Of a stretch of DNA of 64,000 nt, positions 1 to 12,801 are shown piece by piece. Numbering within the stretch: the stretch's first letter is position 1; each line of letters begins with the position of its first letter. Source of the DNA: Cymodocea nodosa (Eukaryota > Streptophyta > Magnoliopsida > Alismatales > Cymodoceaceae). Below the pieces are notes generated by a model. It saw only the letters and a program-made list of their open reading frames with translations. It made no database searches and was not told the DNA's origin. The stretch spans positions 9,873,001-9,937,000 of the forward strand of contig CM072340.1 of assembly GCA_036874045.1 (NCBI GenBank). Direction: 5' to 3'. A program made the position numbers and the translations under genes.

Positions 1-1537
1 TTAATATTTTCTGAAATATAATTGAAACTTTAAAACTCAAAAACAAGTCAAGACATTGTTTTCATAAAATCATTTTTATTCAAGGTTTCAATTACAATAT
101 ACAATTCAATTCTCCTCAAAAATTGTAAATGCAATTATATTTCGATACCATGTATCATCTAAACAATTACATAACTACAAACAGAGAAAACTAATTTGTG
201 AAATTTAAAACTTTTGTCCCTATTTGAGATCTTCCTTCTTCTTCTTTTTCTTCTTCAGCAATTCTTCAGTGACGAATATCTTATCTTTTCATGCTTCACC
301 AAATTTGCTTTCTTCTGATACTTCAAATCTTCAGTGACTAAAATCTTACCTTTTTATGCTTCGCTGAACTTTCTTCCACTTGAGAGATTTTTCCCGAAGA
401 GGTGTTTTTGATCCCTAAAAAAGATTTTTCTTTTGGTGTGCAGGGATGGTTTGATACTTGAAAAGATTTTTCATTTTGTATGCAAGGATAAATTGATCAA
501 CGAGAATTCTATGCCTTTTATACTGTATCTTCATTTCATGCATATCCTTCATGTTTAACCACTACCAGTTTTCCACTTCTCCACGTCTTTCCTTTTTCCT
601 TCATCAAAACACACACATTCTAACCCACGTTTATATTTCAAATTTTCTTTAATCATCAGTCTTGGATCTCTGAAAAATTTCGTACAAAATAAACTTTCTC
701 GTCCAAAAGTTTTTTCATCAGTGTAATAAGAAATCGTTACTTTAATGTTAACTAAACGAGTAACACAAGTATATATATAACTTAACGTTTCTAACTTAAC
801 GAGTTCCTCATGTGCCATTTCACGTGACAAGTACTGTAGCTAACTCAACGAACTAAGTCTGTGGTGTTATGCTATCTCAACGAACCATCTCCGTTGTGTT
901 ATGATAACTTAACGAACCAATAATAAACAAATGTTTTTATAATAAGAATTTTACTATGTGCAAAAATAACAACTTAAGTTTATAACACTAACCTAACGCG
1001 TTGCCTTAGTGTTCAATATAGCAACTCAACGCATTTAGTTATGTTAACTTAACGAGTTAAACATGAGCACTTCACGTGATACAATACAACATTCGTAACT
1101 TATAATTTCACCACGTGTATAACACTAACTTAACGAGTTCGTCTCTTCTTTTACTCACTAACTTAACGAGTTATCATGTGACCTATTTTAACCTTTAAGC
1201 CTCTAACTTAACGAGTTCTCACGTTACCTCTATACAAACAAAACTCTAACTTAACGAGTTGTCTAAACGTGCACTGTTCATGATACAGAAGATATAACAT
1301 TAAAACATATCATGCTTTTCAATAAAAACACACGCTAACTTAACGTTTAGCTAAATGAGAAATTAATGCAACGAAACGACTAGTTATTAATTTCAGATCC
1401 AATACAGACAAGTATTTATATCAGTAAGCTTTTTCTGTATTAATTGATGATTTTAATTTCTTTTCACAAGCAATAGCAATTGAGCAAATATGATTATTTT
1501 CATTCAGCACACATCATCAAAACAAAAATACTCAACA
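1..1537 (-). repeat. A1 3' LTR (copia A), truncated by window start
   Basis: Reads on the minus strand from TGTTGAGTATT (ending at 1537), immediately after the polypurine tract. It matches the LTRs at 4929-6489, 15317-17176, 51593-53376 and 62549-64000. It contains the array of AACTCGTTAAGTTAG-type motifs and CACGTG sites typical of this family. It lacks the roughly 115-bp block with TTCGGTGAGTTA that A3 carries. Only the last few tens of bases are lost beyond position 1. Confidence 0.9.
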
Positions 1538-1552
1538 ATCTCCCCCTTTTTG
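1538..1552 (-). other. Polypurine tract of A1
   Basis: On the minus strand an AAAAAGGGGGAGAT tract lies directly before the LTR start. This is the standard place where plus-strand DNA synthesis is primed in LTR retrotransposons. The same tract precedes the A2 and A3 LTRs. Confidence 0.8.
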
Positions 1553-2032
1553 ATGATGACAAAATCATATTAAATCAATTATAAAATATGTTTAACTCAA
1601 CAAAGCACCTTCGTTGGGTTAACTTTTAATTCAACAAACTTGTTTGTTGACTTAAGTTCACTTAAGCTTATTTCTATTGCTTGTGTAAATTTTACCTCTC
1701 AGAACTAAAACTCTCAGATGTCAATAATTATATAAGTATCAATTTTCTAATTATCATCTGTCAGATTACAATAACCATTTAAATAGCATCTCCTTTTATA
1801 ATATATATATGCAATTAAGATCATAATCATCTTTTTATAATATTTCTCCCCCTTTTTGTCATTAATCAAAAAGATAATTACAGAGAATATATATATGTAT
1901 ATAAGAGAATTACAACATCGATTTCTGTAAACAAGAATAATAATTGAACATTTTACAGAAAAATGTATTGTTTAATGAATCGAACAAGTAATACAAACAT
2001 TACATTTGGTATTCAGAAACAAACAAAAACAG
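1553..2032 (-). other. A1 non-coding 3' region with hairpins
   Basis: No gene seen. In the element's direction it runs from the aORF stop to the polypurine tract. It holds a second AAAAAGGGGGAG tract near 1846-1862 and two inverted repeats (1594-1620 and 1632-1649) that recur at the same place in A2 and A3. Confidence 0.7.
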
Positions 2033-4302
2033 TTATCGACCCCTCCTAAGTATATCACTTATAGCATTACATATTTTATCTCCTAGATGCCTAATATCAT
2101 TTCTGATGTCGTTAAGCACTGCATCTAAGTCAAGAGGTAGCTGGGTTTGCTATTCTGCTTGAACTGAATAACTTTGTCGTTGTTGTTGTATATGGTCTAT
2201 ATCAAGTTGTTCTTGTTGTTGTCGTTGAGGTTTATGCATGGCCTGGAATTTTTGCAAATCTTTGACACTAAATGCTCTCATGCCTTTAGTTTCAGAGGGC
2301 CAGTCAGATAAAGTCAATTGGCTTGCAAGGATTGTACATACAGCATCACCATAAAATAACTTTGAACTCATATGCTGTAGTTGAGACATAAAAACATCAA
2401 ACCAATTTATTTGAATTTTATTCAGCAAGCCATACGTTGCATATAAATAGCTTCTGCTGACTTCCAAATTGTGTCCAACTCTCTGAAATAAATTTGCATG
2501 GAATATATTTGCAATAAACCTTGCCTCTACATTCAGATTTTCCATTAATCTCATTTCAGAATATACATCTGGAATTTTTGATAAAGACTGAATGTTCCAT
2601 TCTAGTTGTCTTATTATGTCAAATCTGTTGGTAACAACAACACTTTCATTCTTTAATCCTAAAACTTCAAAAATTAACTTAGGAGACAACATAAACTCTC
2701 CTGTTCATTTATTTGAGTTTTCAGTAAATTTCCATTCTTGACCAGATTGCTATAAAAAGCTGCAATAAGCTTTATGTATTGCTTCCATTTCGTTCTTACT
2801 GGCAAGAATTTAATGAGGCCTTGAAACTCAAACAGATCTCTTATTTCCATCAAATTTCTGAATTTTATTGGACGAGCATGCAGAATCTAACATGTAATCA
2901 GATTATTGTATTTCTGCAATGCTTCTTCAGATCTAAAATGATTTGCATTACCTTGAATTTTTAATATTGTACACAAAGAAGGTGATACCTGAAGCCGTGA
3001 TTCAGAGTTTAATTCATCTTTAGGAACCTCTTCTACAAAATGAATGTCATGTTGTTCCTCTTCCAAAATATTATCTTGAAGCTGCTCAGGTAAGCTTGAT
3101 TCTTCAGCTTCAACAGTGTTAGGAACATTGTCAATATGCTCAACATTCATCTGTTCAGTCTCTATAGAATGTTCAGAGTACAATTTTTCCACAAATTCTA
3201 CAACCGGTGTATTTATCTATAATAGTTCATTTTGTTCAACAGATAATTCCATTGATTCATGCTGTGAATTCTCAGACTCTGCTTCTATAGATTCTGTAGA
3301 AGGCTGGTTAACTTTTAGCTCTTCTGGAGTCTTAACATTTTCAATATCTGCTACTCCAGACAATTCAGCCTTTGAACTAGTTGCTGCCTCAACATTGTCA
3401 ATTATATCTGCAATAACTTGTTCAATGTTAGGTGCCTAATGCTCTGATTTGTCAATTTCTGCATCATCAGGACTTGTACTAATAGAAAAACTTGAGCTCA
3501 TATTTGACTTGGATTTCTTCTCAAGTTTTCTAGCAAGGGAAAATAAAGTCTAATTATCTTCATCAGTTTCAGTGTGTTTGGAACTGATGAGTTTATCAGA
3601 TGCACAATAAGGTACAATGTCTAGACATACATTGTTCTTTGGAAATAAATTTTCATCTGATTTTCCTTTTACAAAAGACTTTGTTTCCTTAGACATAATT
3701 TTTTTGACTTTCCTTCTTCTATAACATTTTTGTTTCTCCTTTTCAAGTATTGCTGTTTTCTTTTCAAATTGCTCCATAAAAGTTTTCTGCTTTAATTCTT
3801 CTAAGGCACTTTCTATTGCAACGGCCTTTCGAAGACTGTCAACTTTTTTTTTGTCTACAGCAATATCTGATTCTACTTGTTTTGAATATAAAGGAGTAGG
3901 GATAGCTGATTCATGCTCTTCCTCAAATGCATGTAGTCTTGTACCGTTTATAGGAGTTTGAGGAGTTCTATTTGATGAACCTACACCTTTTTCCAAATAT
4001 TTTGCATACTATTCCAAAAATACAATCTCAGCACATTTCATTCTGTATTCTCTATCATATTTACTTCGAATACCCATTTACATAATACTTGCATCAGTAT
4101 GTTGAAGTTCTTGTCTAACTTCATCTAATATATCCTGAGAAAAGAAGTAATCTCTATAAAGTTCTTCTAACCTTTTGTCCACTCGAAATATTTTCTTAAA
4201 CCAAGTACGTGGAACTTCATCATTCTCTATTTCTTTTCCTTTTGCATCTCTTCTGCTTTTGCCTTTTCCTCTGCCATGACCTTTGTAGAACTTGGAGACC
4301 AT
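2033..4302 (-). pseudogene. Copia-A additional ORF (aORF), copy A1
   Basis: A degraded copy of the copia-A 3' ORF, best read at 48832-51102. The start is the ATG at 4302 (MVSKFYKGHGRGKGK), which all three copies share. The N-terminus is basic and Gly/Arg/Lys-rich. The middle is acidic and Glu-rich, the second half holds the 'putative plant transposon protein' type domain (about 2890-2300), and a Gln-rich stretch and a predicted helix (ending in DILRR) follow. In-frame stops break it, including one where A3 has the CAG codon of EQYAKY and this copy has TAG. Function is unknown. It sits where SIRE-type elements carry their env-like ORF, but I see no convincing signal peptide or membrane segment. 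Confidence 0.8.
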
Positions 4303-4928
4303 CGTCGCAAGTTGTAATAGCAACAAGCGTGAAAGATTTCCTTGACAAAGTTTACAAATAACCTAAGTGCCCGTGTAATAAGTGTTTAAATAGGGTTTTT
4401 AGGCGTATAACTCAACGTGAAGAGAAGTCGAGTTTAGAAATAAAATAAATATTGAATAAAGCTTATTCAATCAAAGTACCCGGAATATTCTGGTATATCT
4501 CGTTGAGTTAACTAACCTAATGAGTAAAACGCTGTCTAGAGGCAGTTTTACACGTTACCTTATCTAACATAACGTCTAGTTAGTACACTTAAAACAATTT
4601 TCGGATGCTTCCAACTGAAACGTTCTGAAAACAACACACATGCTAAACTTAACATTATCTTGAGAACATTGTAAACTATTTGAACTTTAAATCTAAATAG
4701 TTTATTTGTCATTTTAAATTATTTCATCAAGATTTTAAGAGGACATTAATTCAGATTAATTAAGATTTGTATTCTAAATTATATTAATCTGTTTTCGACA
4801 TTGTTAATCCTCCCCCTACAAATATACTTCAAATATAGTCAATCAAAATACAAAATATACTTGTAGTGACAATAGATGTTAAGTATAACTATACTTTTAC
4901 ATTTTCTTTTCAGAGACTTCTGTTATCC
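4303..4928 (-). promoter_or_regulatory. Region upstream of A1 aORF, probable internal promoter
   Basis: Non-coding. Reading on the minus strand it contains an internal GGGGGAGGA tract (about 4806-4813), several CGTTAGGTTAG/AACTCAACGAG motifs and a TATTTAAA box (about 4385-4396), about 85 bases before the aORF ATG. The same layout is found in A2 and A3. That it acts as a promoter is inference from the TATA box and position. Confidence 0.5.
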
Positions 4929-6489
4929 TATGGCTACACAAGAGGGGGGTGAATTGTGTATTTTTAATATTTTCTGAAATATAATTGAAACTTTAAAACT
5001 CAAAAACAAGTTGACACATTGTTTTCATAAAATCATTTTTATTCAAGGTTTCAATTACAATATACAATTCAATTCTCCTCAGAAATTGTAGATGCAATTA
5101 TATTTCGATACCATGTATCATCTAAACAATTTCATAACTACAAACAGAGAAAACTAATTTGTGGAATTTAAAACTTTTCTCCCTGTTTGAGATCTTTCTT
5201 TTTCTTCTTCAGAAATTCTTCAGTGACGAATATCTTGTCTTTTCATGCTTCACCAAATTTGCTTTCTTCTGATACTTCAAATCTTCAGTGACGAAAATCT
5301 TACCTTTTTATGCTTCACTGAACTTTCTTCCACTTTAGAGATTTTTCCCGAAGAGGTGTTTTTGATCCCTAAAAAAGATTTTTCTTTTGGTGTGCAGGGA
5401 TGGTTTGATCCTTGAAAAGATTTTTCGTTTTGTGTGCAAGGATAAATTGATCAACGAGAATTCTATGCCTTTTATACTGTATCTTCATTTCATGCATATC
5501 CTTCACGTTTAACCACTACCAGTTTTCCACTTTTCCATGTCTTTCCTTTTTCCTTCATCGAAACACACGTTCTAACCCACATTTATATTTCAAATTTTCT
5601 TTAATCATCAGTCCTGGATCTCTGAAAAATTTCCTACAAAATAAACTTTTTCGTCCAAAAGTTTTTTCATCAGTGTAATAAGAAGTCGTTACTTTAATGT
5701 TAACTAAACGAGTAACACAAGTATATATATAACTTAATGTTTCTAACTTAACGAGTTCCTCATGTGCCATTTCACGTGACAAGTACTGTAGCTAACTCAA
5801 CGAACTAAGTCCGTGGTATTATGCTATCTCAACGAACCATCTCCGTTGTGTTATGATAACTCAACGAACCAGTAATAAACAAATGTTTTTATAATAAGAA
5901 TTTTATCACGTGCAAAAATAATAACTTAAGTTTATAACGCTAACCTAACGCGTTGCCTTAGTGTTCAATATAGAAACTTAACGCGTTTAGTTATGTTAAC
6001 TTAACGAATTAAACATGAGCACCTCACGTGATACAACACAACATTCGTAACTTATAATTTCACCACGTGTATAACACTAACTTAACGAGTTCGTCTCTTC
6101 TTTTACTCACTAACTTAACGAGTTATCACATGACCTATTTTAACCTTTAAGCCTCTAACTTAATGAGTTCTCACGTGACCTCTATACTAACAAAACTCTA
6201 ACTTAACGAGTTGTCTAAACGTGCACTATTCATGATACAGAAGATATAACATTAAAACATATTATGCTTTTCAATAAAAACACACGTTAACTTAATGTTT
6301 AGCTAAATGAGAAATTATTGCAACGAAACAAGTAGTTATTAACTTTAGATCCAATACAGACAAGTATTTATATCAGTAAGCTTTTTCTGTATTAATTGAT
6401 GATTTTAATTTCTTTTCACAAGCAATAGTAATTAAGCAAATATGATTATTTTCATTCAGCACACATCATCAAAACAAAAATACTCAACA
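4929..6489 (-). repeat. A1 5' LTR (copia A)
   Basis: Close match to 1-1537 with few differences, which suggests recent insertion. The 3' end has lost the usual GATCCTACA terminus: the sequence passes from the LTR motif GTGTAGCCAT straight into post-RNase H sequence. That marks the deletion joint that removed gag-pol. The edge at 6489 (TGTTGAGT on the minus strand) is intact. Confidence 0.88.
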
Positions 6490-8088
6490 CTAAAAATGAA
6501 GAAAGAAATAGCCTTCGAAATTAATTCAGATTCTGATATATCTACTGATTTTGACGAGGACTTGATTTTGCTGACTAGGAAATTCAAGAAAGCATGGAAA
6601 GCTAGGAAACACCAAAGGAACAAAAATGATAAACCCTCAACGTCAAAATCACTAAATGACAAGAATTCTTCATCTAGAAAGTATGTATGTTACAATTGTA
6701 AGAAACCTAGACATCTTTCTCCAAACTATCCTATGAGGAAAAATATAAAGCAAAGTAGGACAAATCGGAAGAAGATGGCTTAGAAAACTCAGACAAAGTT
6801 TTACAAGAAAAAGGCTTTGAAGGTCACTTGGGATGACGCGTCTAAAGAGTCTGAATCTGAGAAATCAGTATCAAAATCTTCACATTCAGAAGGAGAACAA
6901 GAGTTAGAAGACATTGCTCATGTGTGCTTCATGGCAGATGAGTCTAAGGTAATATCTGATCCTAAAAGTCATTTAGATTTCAACTTCGATGAATTATTAT
7001 GTGCTTATCATGCATTATTACAAAAACTTAAAGTATGTAAACTGGAAAATAAGAATATTAGAAAATCCTCATCCATTATGGAAGAAGAAAATTGTTTCCT
7101 GTCTACTACTTTAGAAAAGTTTAAATGTGATAATGAAAATCATGCTAGAGATTTGCAAAAATTTAGATTTAATGAATGTATCTTGCATGAACAAATACAG
7201 AATATAAATGTCAAAAAATTAAAGATAGAATCTGAAAATGAAATGTTGAGAAACAATATAAATGAACTTGAATTAGAGATAGATAAATTAAAACTGAGAG
7301 AGCTAGATTTAAATTCTACCATTGAGAAATAGAATTTAAGTCAAACTAAGTTAGACAAACTAACTAGTACTCCTACGGTGTCTTATAAATTTGGTTTAGG
7401 ATTTGATTATCCTGAATCTCAAGCCAATAAAGGATTTATTAGTTGCAGTTCAAGTAAATCTAAGATTAAAATTCCTTTTATTATGAAACAAGGTAATAAA
7501 TATGTAGAAGTAGGTACTTCAAGGGATGAATCATGCAGTAATAATATAAATCAATGTGATTTGTCAAATTGTACTTCTAACATGACTATAAATGTTTCTA
7601 AAAATCTTGTTTCTTATTCTGGAAATTCAGTTTCAAATGTTTCTAAAATTTCAAACAATTGTAGTAAACTGAAAATTCAGAAAACCAAGCATGTAATTCA
7701 ATACACTAGTATTAGACCAATTACTCATTCTGCATGTGATAAATTTGAAAACTTTTGTGCGAAAAAAGATTTTGTATACACTGAAAATTCAAATACAAGT
7801 ACAAAATCTTAGTATGAACTTACTAAAATGTATGAGCATGACCAAAATAAATTAACATCTGATAAAAATCCATTTGGTCTTGATTATACTACATCTGCAA
7901 ACAAAAAGAATGATTGTAAAAGTAATAATGCTATATGTGAGTATGAAGCTAATGATAAATCAATAGTACTTACAACTAATAAGAATTTAAATGATAATGT
8001 TAAACTATTTTTAAACAAAAAGAAGAAATATGCGTTTAATGAACTTGGTCCTCAACAACATTGGTTACCAAGAAAAAGTTTTTCTTAA
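6490..8088 (+). pseudogene. gag: Copia-A gag, C-terminal part (A2)
   Basis: Capsid/nucleocapsid precursor remnant. It has one CCHC-like zinc knuckle near 6690-6738 (CYNCKKPRHLSPNY), in which the last Cys has become Tyr. A long Leu/Glu/Lys-rich predicted coiled coil follows (about 6960-7330), then a Ser/Asn-rich linker, as in SIRE-type gag proteins. All pieces lie in frame 1 and are separated only by stops at 6781, 7330, 7810 and 8086. The N-terminal gag core is missing. It continues in the same frame into the protease, so gag and pol probably formed one polyprotein. Confidence 0.8.
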
Positions 8089-9552
8089 TTTGTGTTGCTG
8101 GAGGAAACAACATCAAAATGGATCTTGGATAATGGAGCGTCAAGTCACATGACCGGAAAGAAAAGTCTACTACAAAATTTTACAAATACCATGAAAGGAA
8201 GTGTAACATTTGGAAACAAAAGCAAAGATAAAATCACAGGTATGGGCAATGTTCAAATAACTCCTACTTGTGTTATTTCGAATGTACTATATGTAAAAAA
8301 CCTAGGATTGAATTTGCTGAGTGTCATAAAACTAACTGAAAATGGATATTATGTAGTGTTTGAAGATAATGTATGCAAAATAATTGATAAAAATACAGAT
8401 GAAATTAAGTTTATTGCTAAAAGAAAAGGTTTTGTATGTATTTTATCTTTACCTTTTGGTGTAGTTGATTTAAATTCAGGTTTGCTAGCTGAAACTAGTG
8501 ATGCATATCTGTGGCATAGAAGGATTGGGCATATAAATATGAAACTGTTACATAATCTATCAAAAAAACATTTAGTGAGAGGTTTACCAAAGATTAAATA
8601 CTCAAAGGACTTTATGTTTGATGCATGTGAGTTAGGTAAACTTCATAAAAACTCTTTTAAATCCAAAACTAATATTTCAAGCAAGAGAGCCTTATAACTT
8701 ATACATATAGATCTATTTGGACCAACAAGAATCATGAGTCTTGGTGGTAAATGGTATGTATTTGTTTTAGTAGATGACTTCTCTTCATACACTTGGGTAT
8801 ATTTCTAGCATCTAAGATAGAAGTTTTTGAAAAGTTTAAAATGTTTTGCAATTTTGTTCAAAATGAATAGTGTTTCTATTCAAAAACTTAGGAGTGATCA
8901 TGGAACTGAATTTGATAATGATCAAATGGATAATTATTGTAATGAGCATGACATTGATCACAGATTTTCTTTTCCAAGAGCACTATGTCAAAATGGTGTT
9001 GTTGAGAGAAAAACTAGATCACTTCAAGAAATGGCCAGAACTATGTTGAATGAACATAAGTTACCTCAAAATCTTTGGGCTAAAGTAGTAAATACAACTT
9101 GTTATGTTATTAACAGAAGTCATTTAAGCCCTTACGTTAATAAAACTCCTTTTGAAATTATGTTTAATAGGGTTCCAAAAATTTCCTATATGAAATCATT
9201 TGGATGCAAGTGTTTTATTTTTAATACTAAGGATAAAAGGGATAAATTTCAAGTCAAATCAGATGAAGGAATTTTTGTAAGTTACTCTACTAGAAGTAAA
9301 GCCTATAGAGTATATAACAAGACTTCTAGGACAATTGAAGAAACCCTCCATGTAAGCTTCAATGAAAATTCTTTTAGAGAATCTCAATCTAAAGCTGATA
9401 ATGATGATTTGATCAATCTTCCAAAAGAGTTAGAGATCAATAGAGAGATTGATGATTTATCTGAGAAAATCAAAAATATGAACTTAAATGATCAAACTAA
9501 TGATGAAAGTGATGTACCTTCAAATGTTGATGAGAATATTAAGGAAAATTAG
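8089..9552 (+). pseudogene. pol: Copia-A protease and integrase (A2)
   Basis: Starts with the aspartic protease motif WILDNGASSHMTG (about 8113-8157). The usual residue after the catalytic Asp is Ser or Thr, here Asn. Next comes the GAG-pre-integrase region with a Zn-binding-like WHRRIGH (about 8512). The integrase core follows, with the three acidic residues visible in HIDLFGP (about 8704), RSDHGTEF (about 8890) and GVVERKT (about 8995). Stops occur at 8695 and near 8805-8822. The reading frame shifts between about 8815 and 8870 (IEVFEKFKMFCNF is in another frame) and then returns. Not functional as it stands. Confidence 0.88.
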
Positions 9553-11205
9553 AGAAATTGGCGTTATTCTTCATCACATCCCATTACTCAAGTCATTGGT
9601 AATATTAATGAGTGAGTTAAAACTAGAGTTTCAGTAAATTTAAATAGTATGTGTATGTTTGTTTCTATGGTGGAACCAAGGAATATACAAGAAGCATTAT
9701 CTAATGAAAATTGGATAGTGGCAATGCAAGAAGAACTAAATCAATTCATTAGAAATGATGTATGAGAATTAGTCTCTCTACTAGAAAATTAGACCATAAT
9801 AGGTACAATGTGGATCTTTAGAAACAAAACTAACGAAACTGGTCAAGTTATAAGGAATAAAGCTAGATAAGTTGCACAAGGGTATACACAGAAAGAAGGA
9901 TTAGATTATGATGAAACATTTGCTCCTGTGGCTAGGTTAGAAAGTATTAGAATATTATTGGCCTATGCTTGTTATATGGATTTTAAATTATTTCAAATGG
10001 ATGTAAAGAGTGCATTTCTAAATGGTTTAATTAATGAAGAAGTCTATGTAAAATAACCACCTGGATTTGAAGATATTAAAAATCCTAACTTTGTGTATAA
10101 ATTGAAGAAAGCCTTATATGGTTTGAAGCAAGCACCTAAATCATGGTATGAAAGATTGTCTACTTTTCTAATAGAAAAAGGCTATATCATGGGAAAAGTG
10201 GATCATACTCTATTTATTAAGAGAGATGGTAAAGATCAGATTGTTGTTCAAATATACGTGGATGATATAATCTTTGGAGCAACCTCTGATAAGTTGATAA
10301 AAATATTCTCTAAAGAGATGACTAATCAGTTTGAAATGAGTATGATAGGAGGACTTTCAAATTTTCTAGGACTTCAAATTAAGCAAATGGATAAAGGTCT
10401 ATTTTTAAGTCAGGAAAAATATGTAGATGAAATGCTTAAGAAATTTAATTTTAATGATACAAGGATTCAAGGAACTCCTATGAGTACTTCTTTAAAGTTA
10501 GATATTGATGACATAGGAAAATCTATAGATCAAACAAAGTACAAAAGTATGATTGGTTCTTTACTTTATTTGACTACTAGTAGACCTAATATTATATTTG
10601 TTATGTGTGTTTGTGCTAGATTTCAATCTAATCCTAAATAATCACACTTAATTGCAGTTAAAAGAATATTTAGATATATACAAGGAACTAAAAATTTTGG
10701 ACTATATTATTCTAAAGATAGTTCAATAGATCTTATAGGATATACTGATGCTAATTATGTAGGATCTAAATCTGATAGAAAGAGTACCAATGGAACATGT
10801 CAATTATTGGGAAATAATTTGGTGTCATGGTTTAGTAAAAAGCAAAACTATGTAGCACTTTCTACTATAGAAGTTGAATATGTTGCTGCTACACTATGTT
10901 GCACTCAGATTCTGTGGATAAGGCAAACTTTAGAAGATTTTGGATTATCTTATGATACAACTGAGATTTATTGTGATAGTAGTTCTACAATAAATCTTTT
11001 CAAAAATCCTATATTACATTCAAGAGCAAAGCATATATAGGTTAGACATCATTTTCTAAGAGATAACGTAATTAAAGTAAAAATTAAATTAGAATTTGTG
11101 TCTAATAAAAATCAATTAGCTGATATATTTACAAAACCTCTAGACGAAAATACATTCTGCAACATTAGATTAAATTTAGGTATTTGTAGGCTATGTGATG
11201 TGTAA
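9553..11205 (+). pseudogene. pol: Copia-A reverse transcriptase and RNase H (A2)
   Basis: RT motifs are clear: [13 protein letters not shown] (stop in place of one residue), [31 protein letters not shown] and the catalytic YVDDIIFG (about 10255). RNase H follows with SWFSKKQNYVALSTIE (about 10825-10870), IYCDSSSTI and a C-terminal QLADIFTKPLD, ending in LCDV and TAA at 11205. In-frame stops include positions near 9613, 9763, 9790, 9868, 10054, 10639 and 11038. I saw no frameshift in this part. Confidence 0.9.
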
Positions 11206-12289
11206 AATGCTTAAACTCCACATAAAAAGATAAATAGTATTGATGATGTTGTTCACCTCATAGATATTATATACTTATCATAAATATCAAAAGTAATATC
11301 TAAACTGCTGCTTAAGATACTATGTATTTATTGTAAAATCATAGTAGTATCTTATTGATTTTAAGTAGTTTATCAATTTTAATGGTTTTTACGATTTTAA
11401 GTGGAAGTGTAAATGAAAAACATTAAATACTTCTGACATTCTGAAATTTTGATTAAATGTTTTCTTTGAATCCAGGAAAATGCATATGATCTTGCATAAA
11501 ATTGACTTAATTGATTAAACTTGTAGAATAAGTTATATGTAACTCATCTTAAACTGTTAATCAAAAGTATAAGCTTATTGAAACTAATTCATATTCTCAG
11601 TACAATCATAGAAGTAAAAATTGTATCAGATTTGTGTTTTATTGCATCTGTCTTAATGGAATACATATATACTGTGCTTAAAATGAAAAGTACTTACAAA
11701 GTGAAAATCTTTGAGAGTTTATTGATCGATTTGATCACGAGTATTTTGTACTTTAGCAGATAGGTATGTAAGGATTGTTGTCCTAAAAAAGTATTCTTTA
11801 AATCTGGCAACCTAAGGTCCTGATCAGATCTAGGATTGTTGACCAAAAGCTCATTACACGGGTGCATTAGAAAGCTCTTGTATGATGCAAGCTTTTCAAA
11901 CTAACTTTTAAAGAAAATTATCAATATTTACTATTTTGAAAAAAAAAAAAAAAAATTGTTGTGTCATTAATTGCAGTTATCTTTGAATCGCATATTGTTT
12001 CTACCAATATGACTACTAATTTATTGAATCAACATTAGTACTTTTGAAAACGTTTATTTGAGATACATTCTTTTATTCTCCTTGAATTAATCACATTGAG
12101 TTCAAAGTTGTGTTTTGATTCATATACAGTAGGAATTGATTCTGGAAATCATTTTTGATGATGTCAGAATAACGAAAGTCTCTAAAAAGAAAATTTAAAA
12201 GTATAGTTATACTTAACATCTATTGTCACTACAAGTATATTTTGTATTTTGATTGAATATATTTGAAGTATATTTGTAGGGGGAGGATT
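11206..12289 (+). other. Copia-A post-RNase H non-coding block (A2)
   Basis: No gene. About 1 kb that resembles the non-coding block before the 3' LTR of the gypsy elements (45000-46055 plus; 19815-20770 minus). The best-preserved stretch is 11700-11915: GAGAGTTTATTGA, then GATCACGAG, TATGTAAGGATTGTTG, GATCAGATCT, GGATTGTTGAC and AGAAAGCTCTTGTATGAT. A poly-A run is at 11938. It ends in an internal polypurine-like tract, AGGGGGAGGA (12278-12287), which could prime a second plus strand. Confidence 0.75.
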
Positions 12290-12801
12290 ACCAATGTCGA
12301 AAACAAATTAATATAATTCAGAATACAAATCTTGGTTAATCTGAATTAATGTCCTCTTAAAATCTTGATGAAATAATTTAAAAAGACAAACAATCTATTT
12401 TAGATTCAAAGGACAAAAATGTTCGAATAGTTTAAAATGTTCTCAAGATAATGTTAAGTTTAGCATGTATGTTGTTTTCGAAACGTTTCAGTTGGAAGCA
12501 TCCAAAACTTGTTTAAGTGTACTAACTAGACGTTATGTTAGATAAGGTAACGTGTAAAACTACCTCTAGATAGCGTTTTACTCGTTAGGTTAGTTAACTC
12601 AATGAGTTATACTTGAATATTTCGGGTACCTTGATTGAATAAACCTTATTCAATATTTATTTAATATCTAAACCCGACTTCTCTTCACGTTAAGTTATTC
12701 ACCTAAAACCCTATTTAAATACTTATTACATGGGCGCTTAGGTTATTTGTAAACTTTGTCGAGAAAATATTTCCCGCTTGTTGCTGTTACAACCTGCAAC
12801 G
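12290..12801 (+). promoter_or_regulatory. Probable internal promoter of A2 aORF
   Basis: Non-coding DNA between the internal purine tract and the aORF ATG. It holds ACTCGTTAGGTTAG and TTAACTCAATGAGTT motifs (about 12580-12610) and a TATTTAAATA box at 12712-12721, about 80 bases before the ATG. A1 and A3 have the same arrangement. No transcript evidence is available. Confidence 0.5.

Larger units (their letters stand above)
1..6489 (-). mobile_element. Copia-A element A1: LTR, aORF, LTR, no gag-pol
   Basis: A reverse-orientation element bounded by two similar LTRs (1-1537, cut by the window edge, and 4929-6489). Between them lie only a polypurine tract, a non-coding 3' part, the additional ORF and its upstream region. 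The 5' LTR joins directly to sequence that in A2 lies about 1 kb after RNase H (near 12165), so the primer site, gag, protease, integrase, RT and RNase H are all missing. The LTR edge at 6489 abuts the gag remnant of A2 on the plus strand, so A1 probably landed inside A2. The other edge is outside the window, so the target duplication cannot be checked. It could only move with enzymes supplied in trans. Confidence 0.85.

Noticed and set aside
11938..11957. Poly-A run as the tail of a LINE, SINE or retrogene
   Set aside because: No target duplication or upstream SINE/LINE body. It lies within sequence continuous with the other copia-A copies and the gypsy block.
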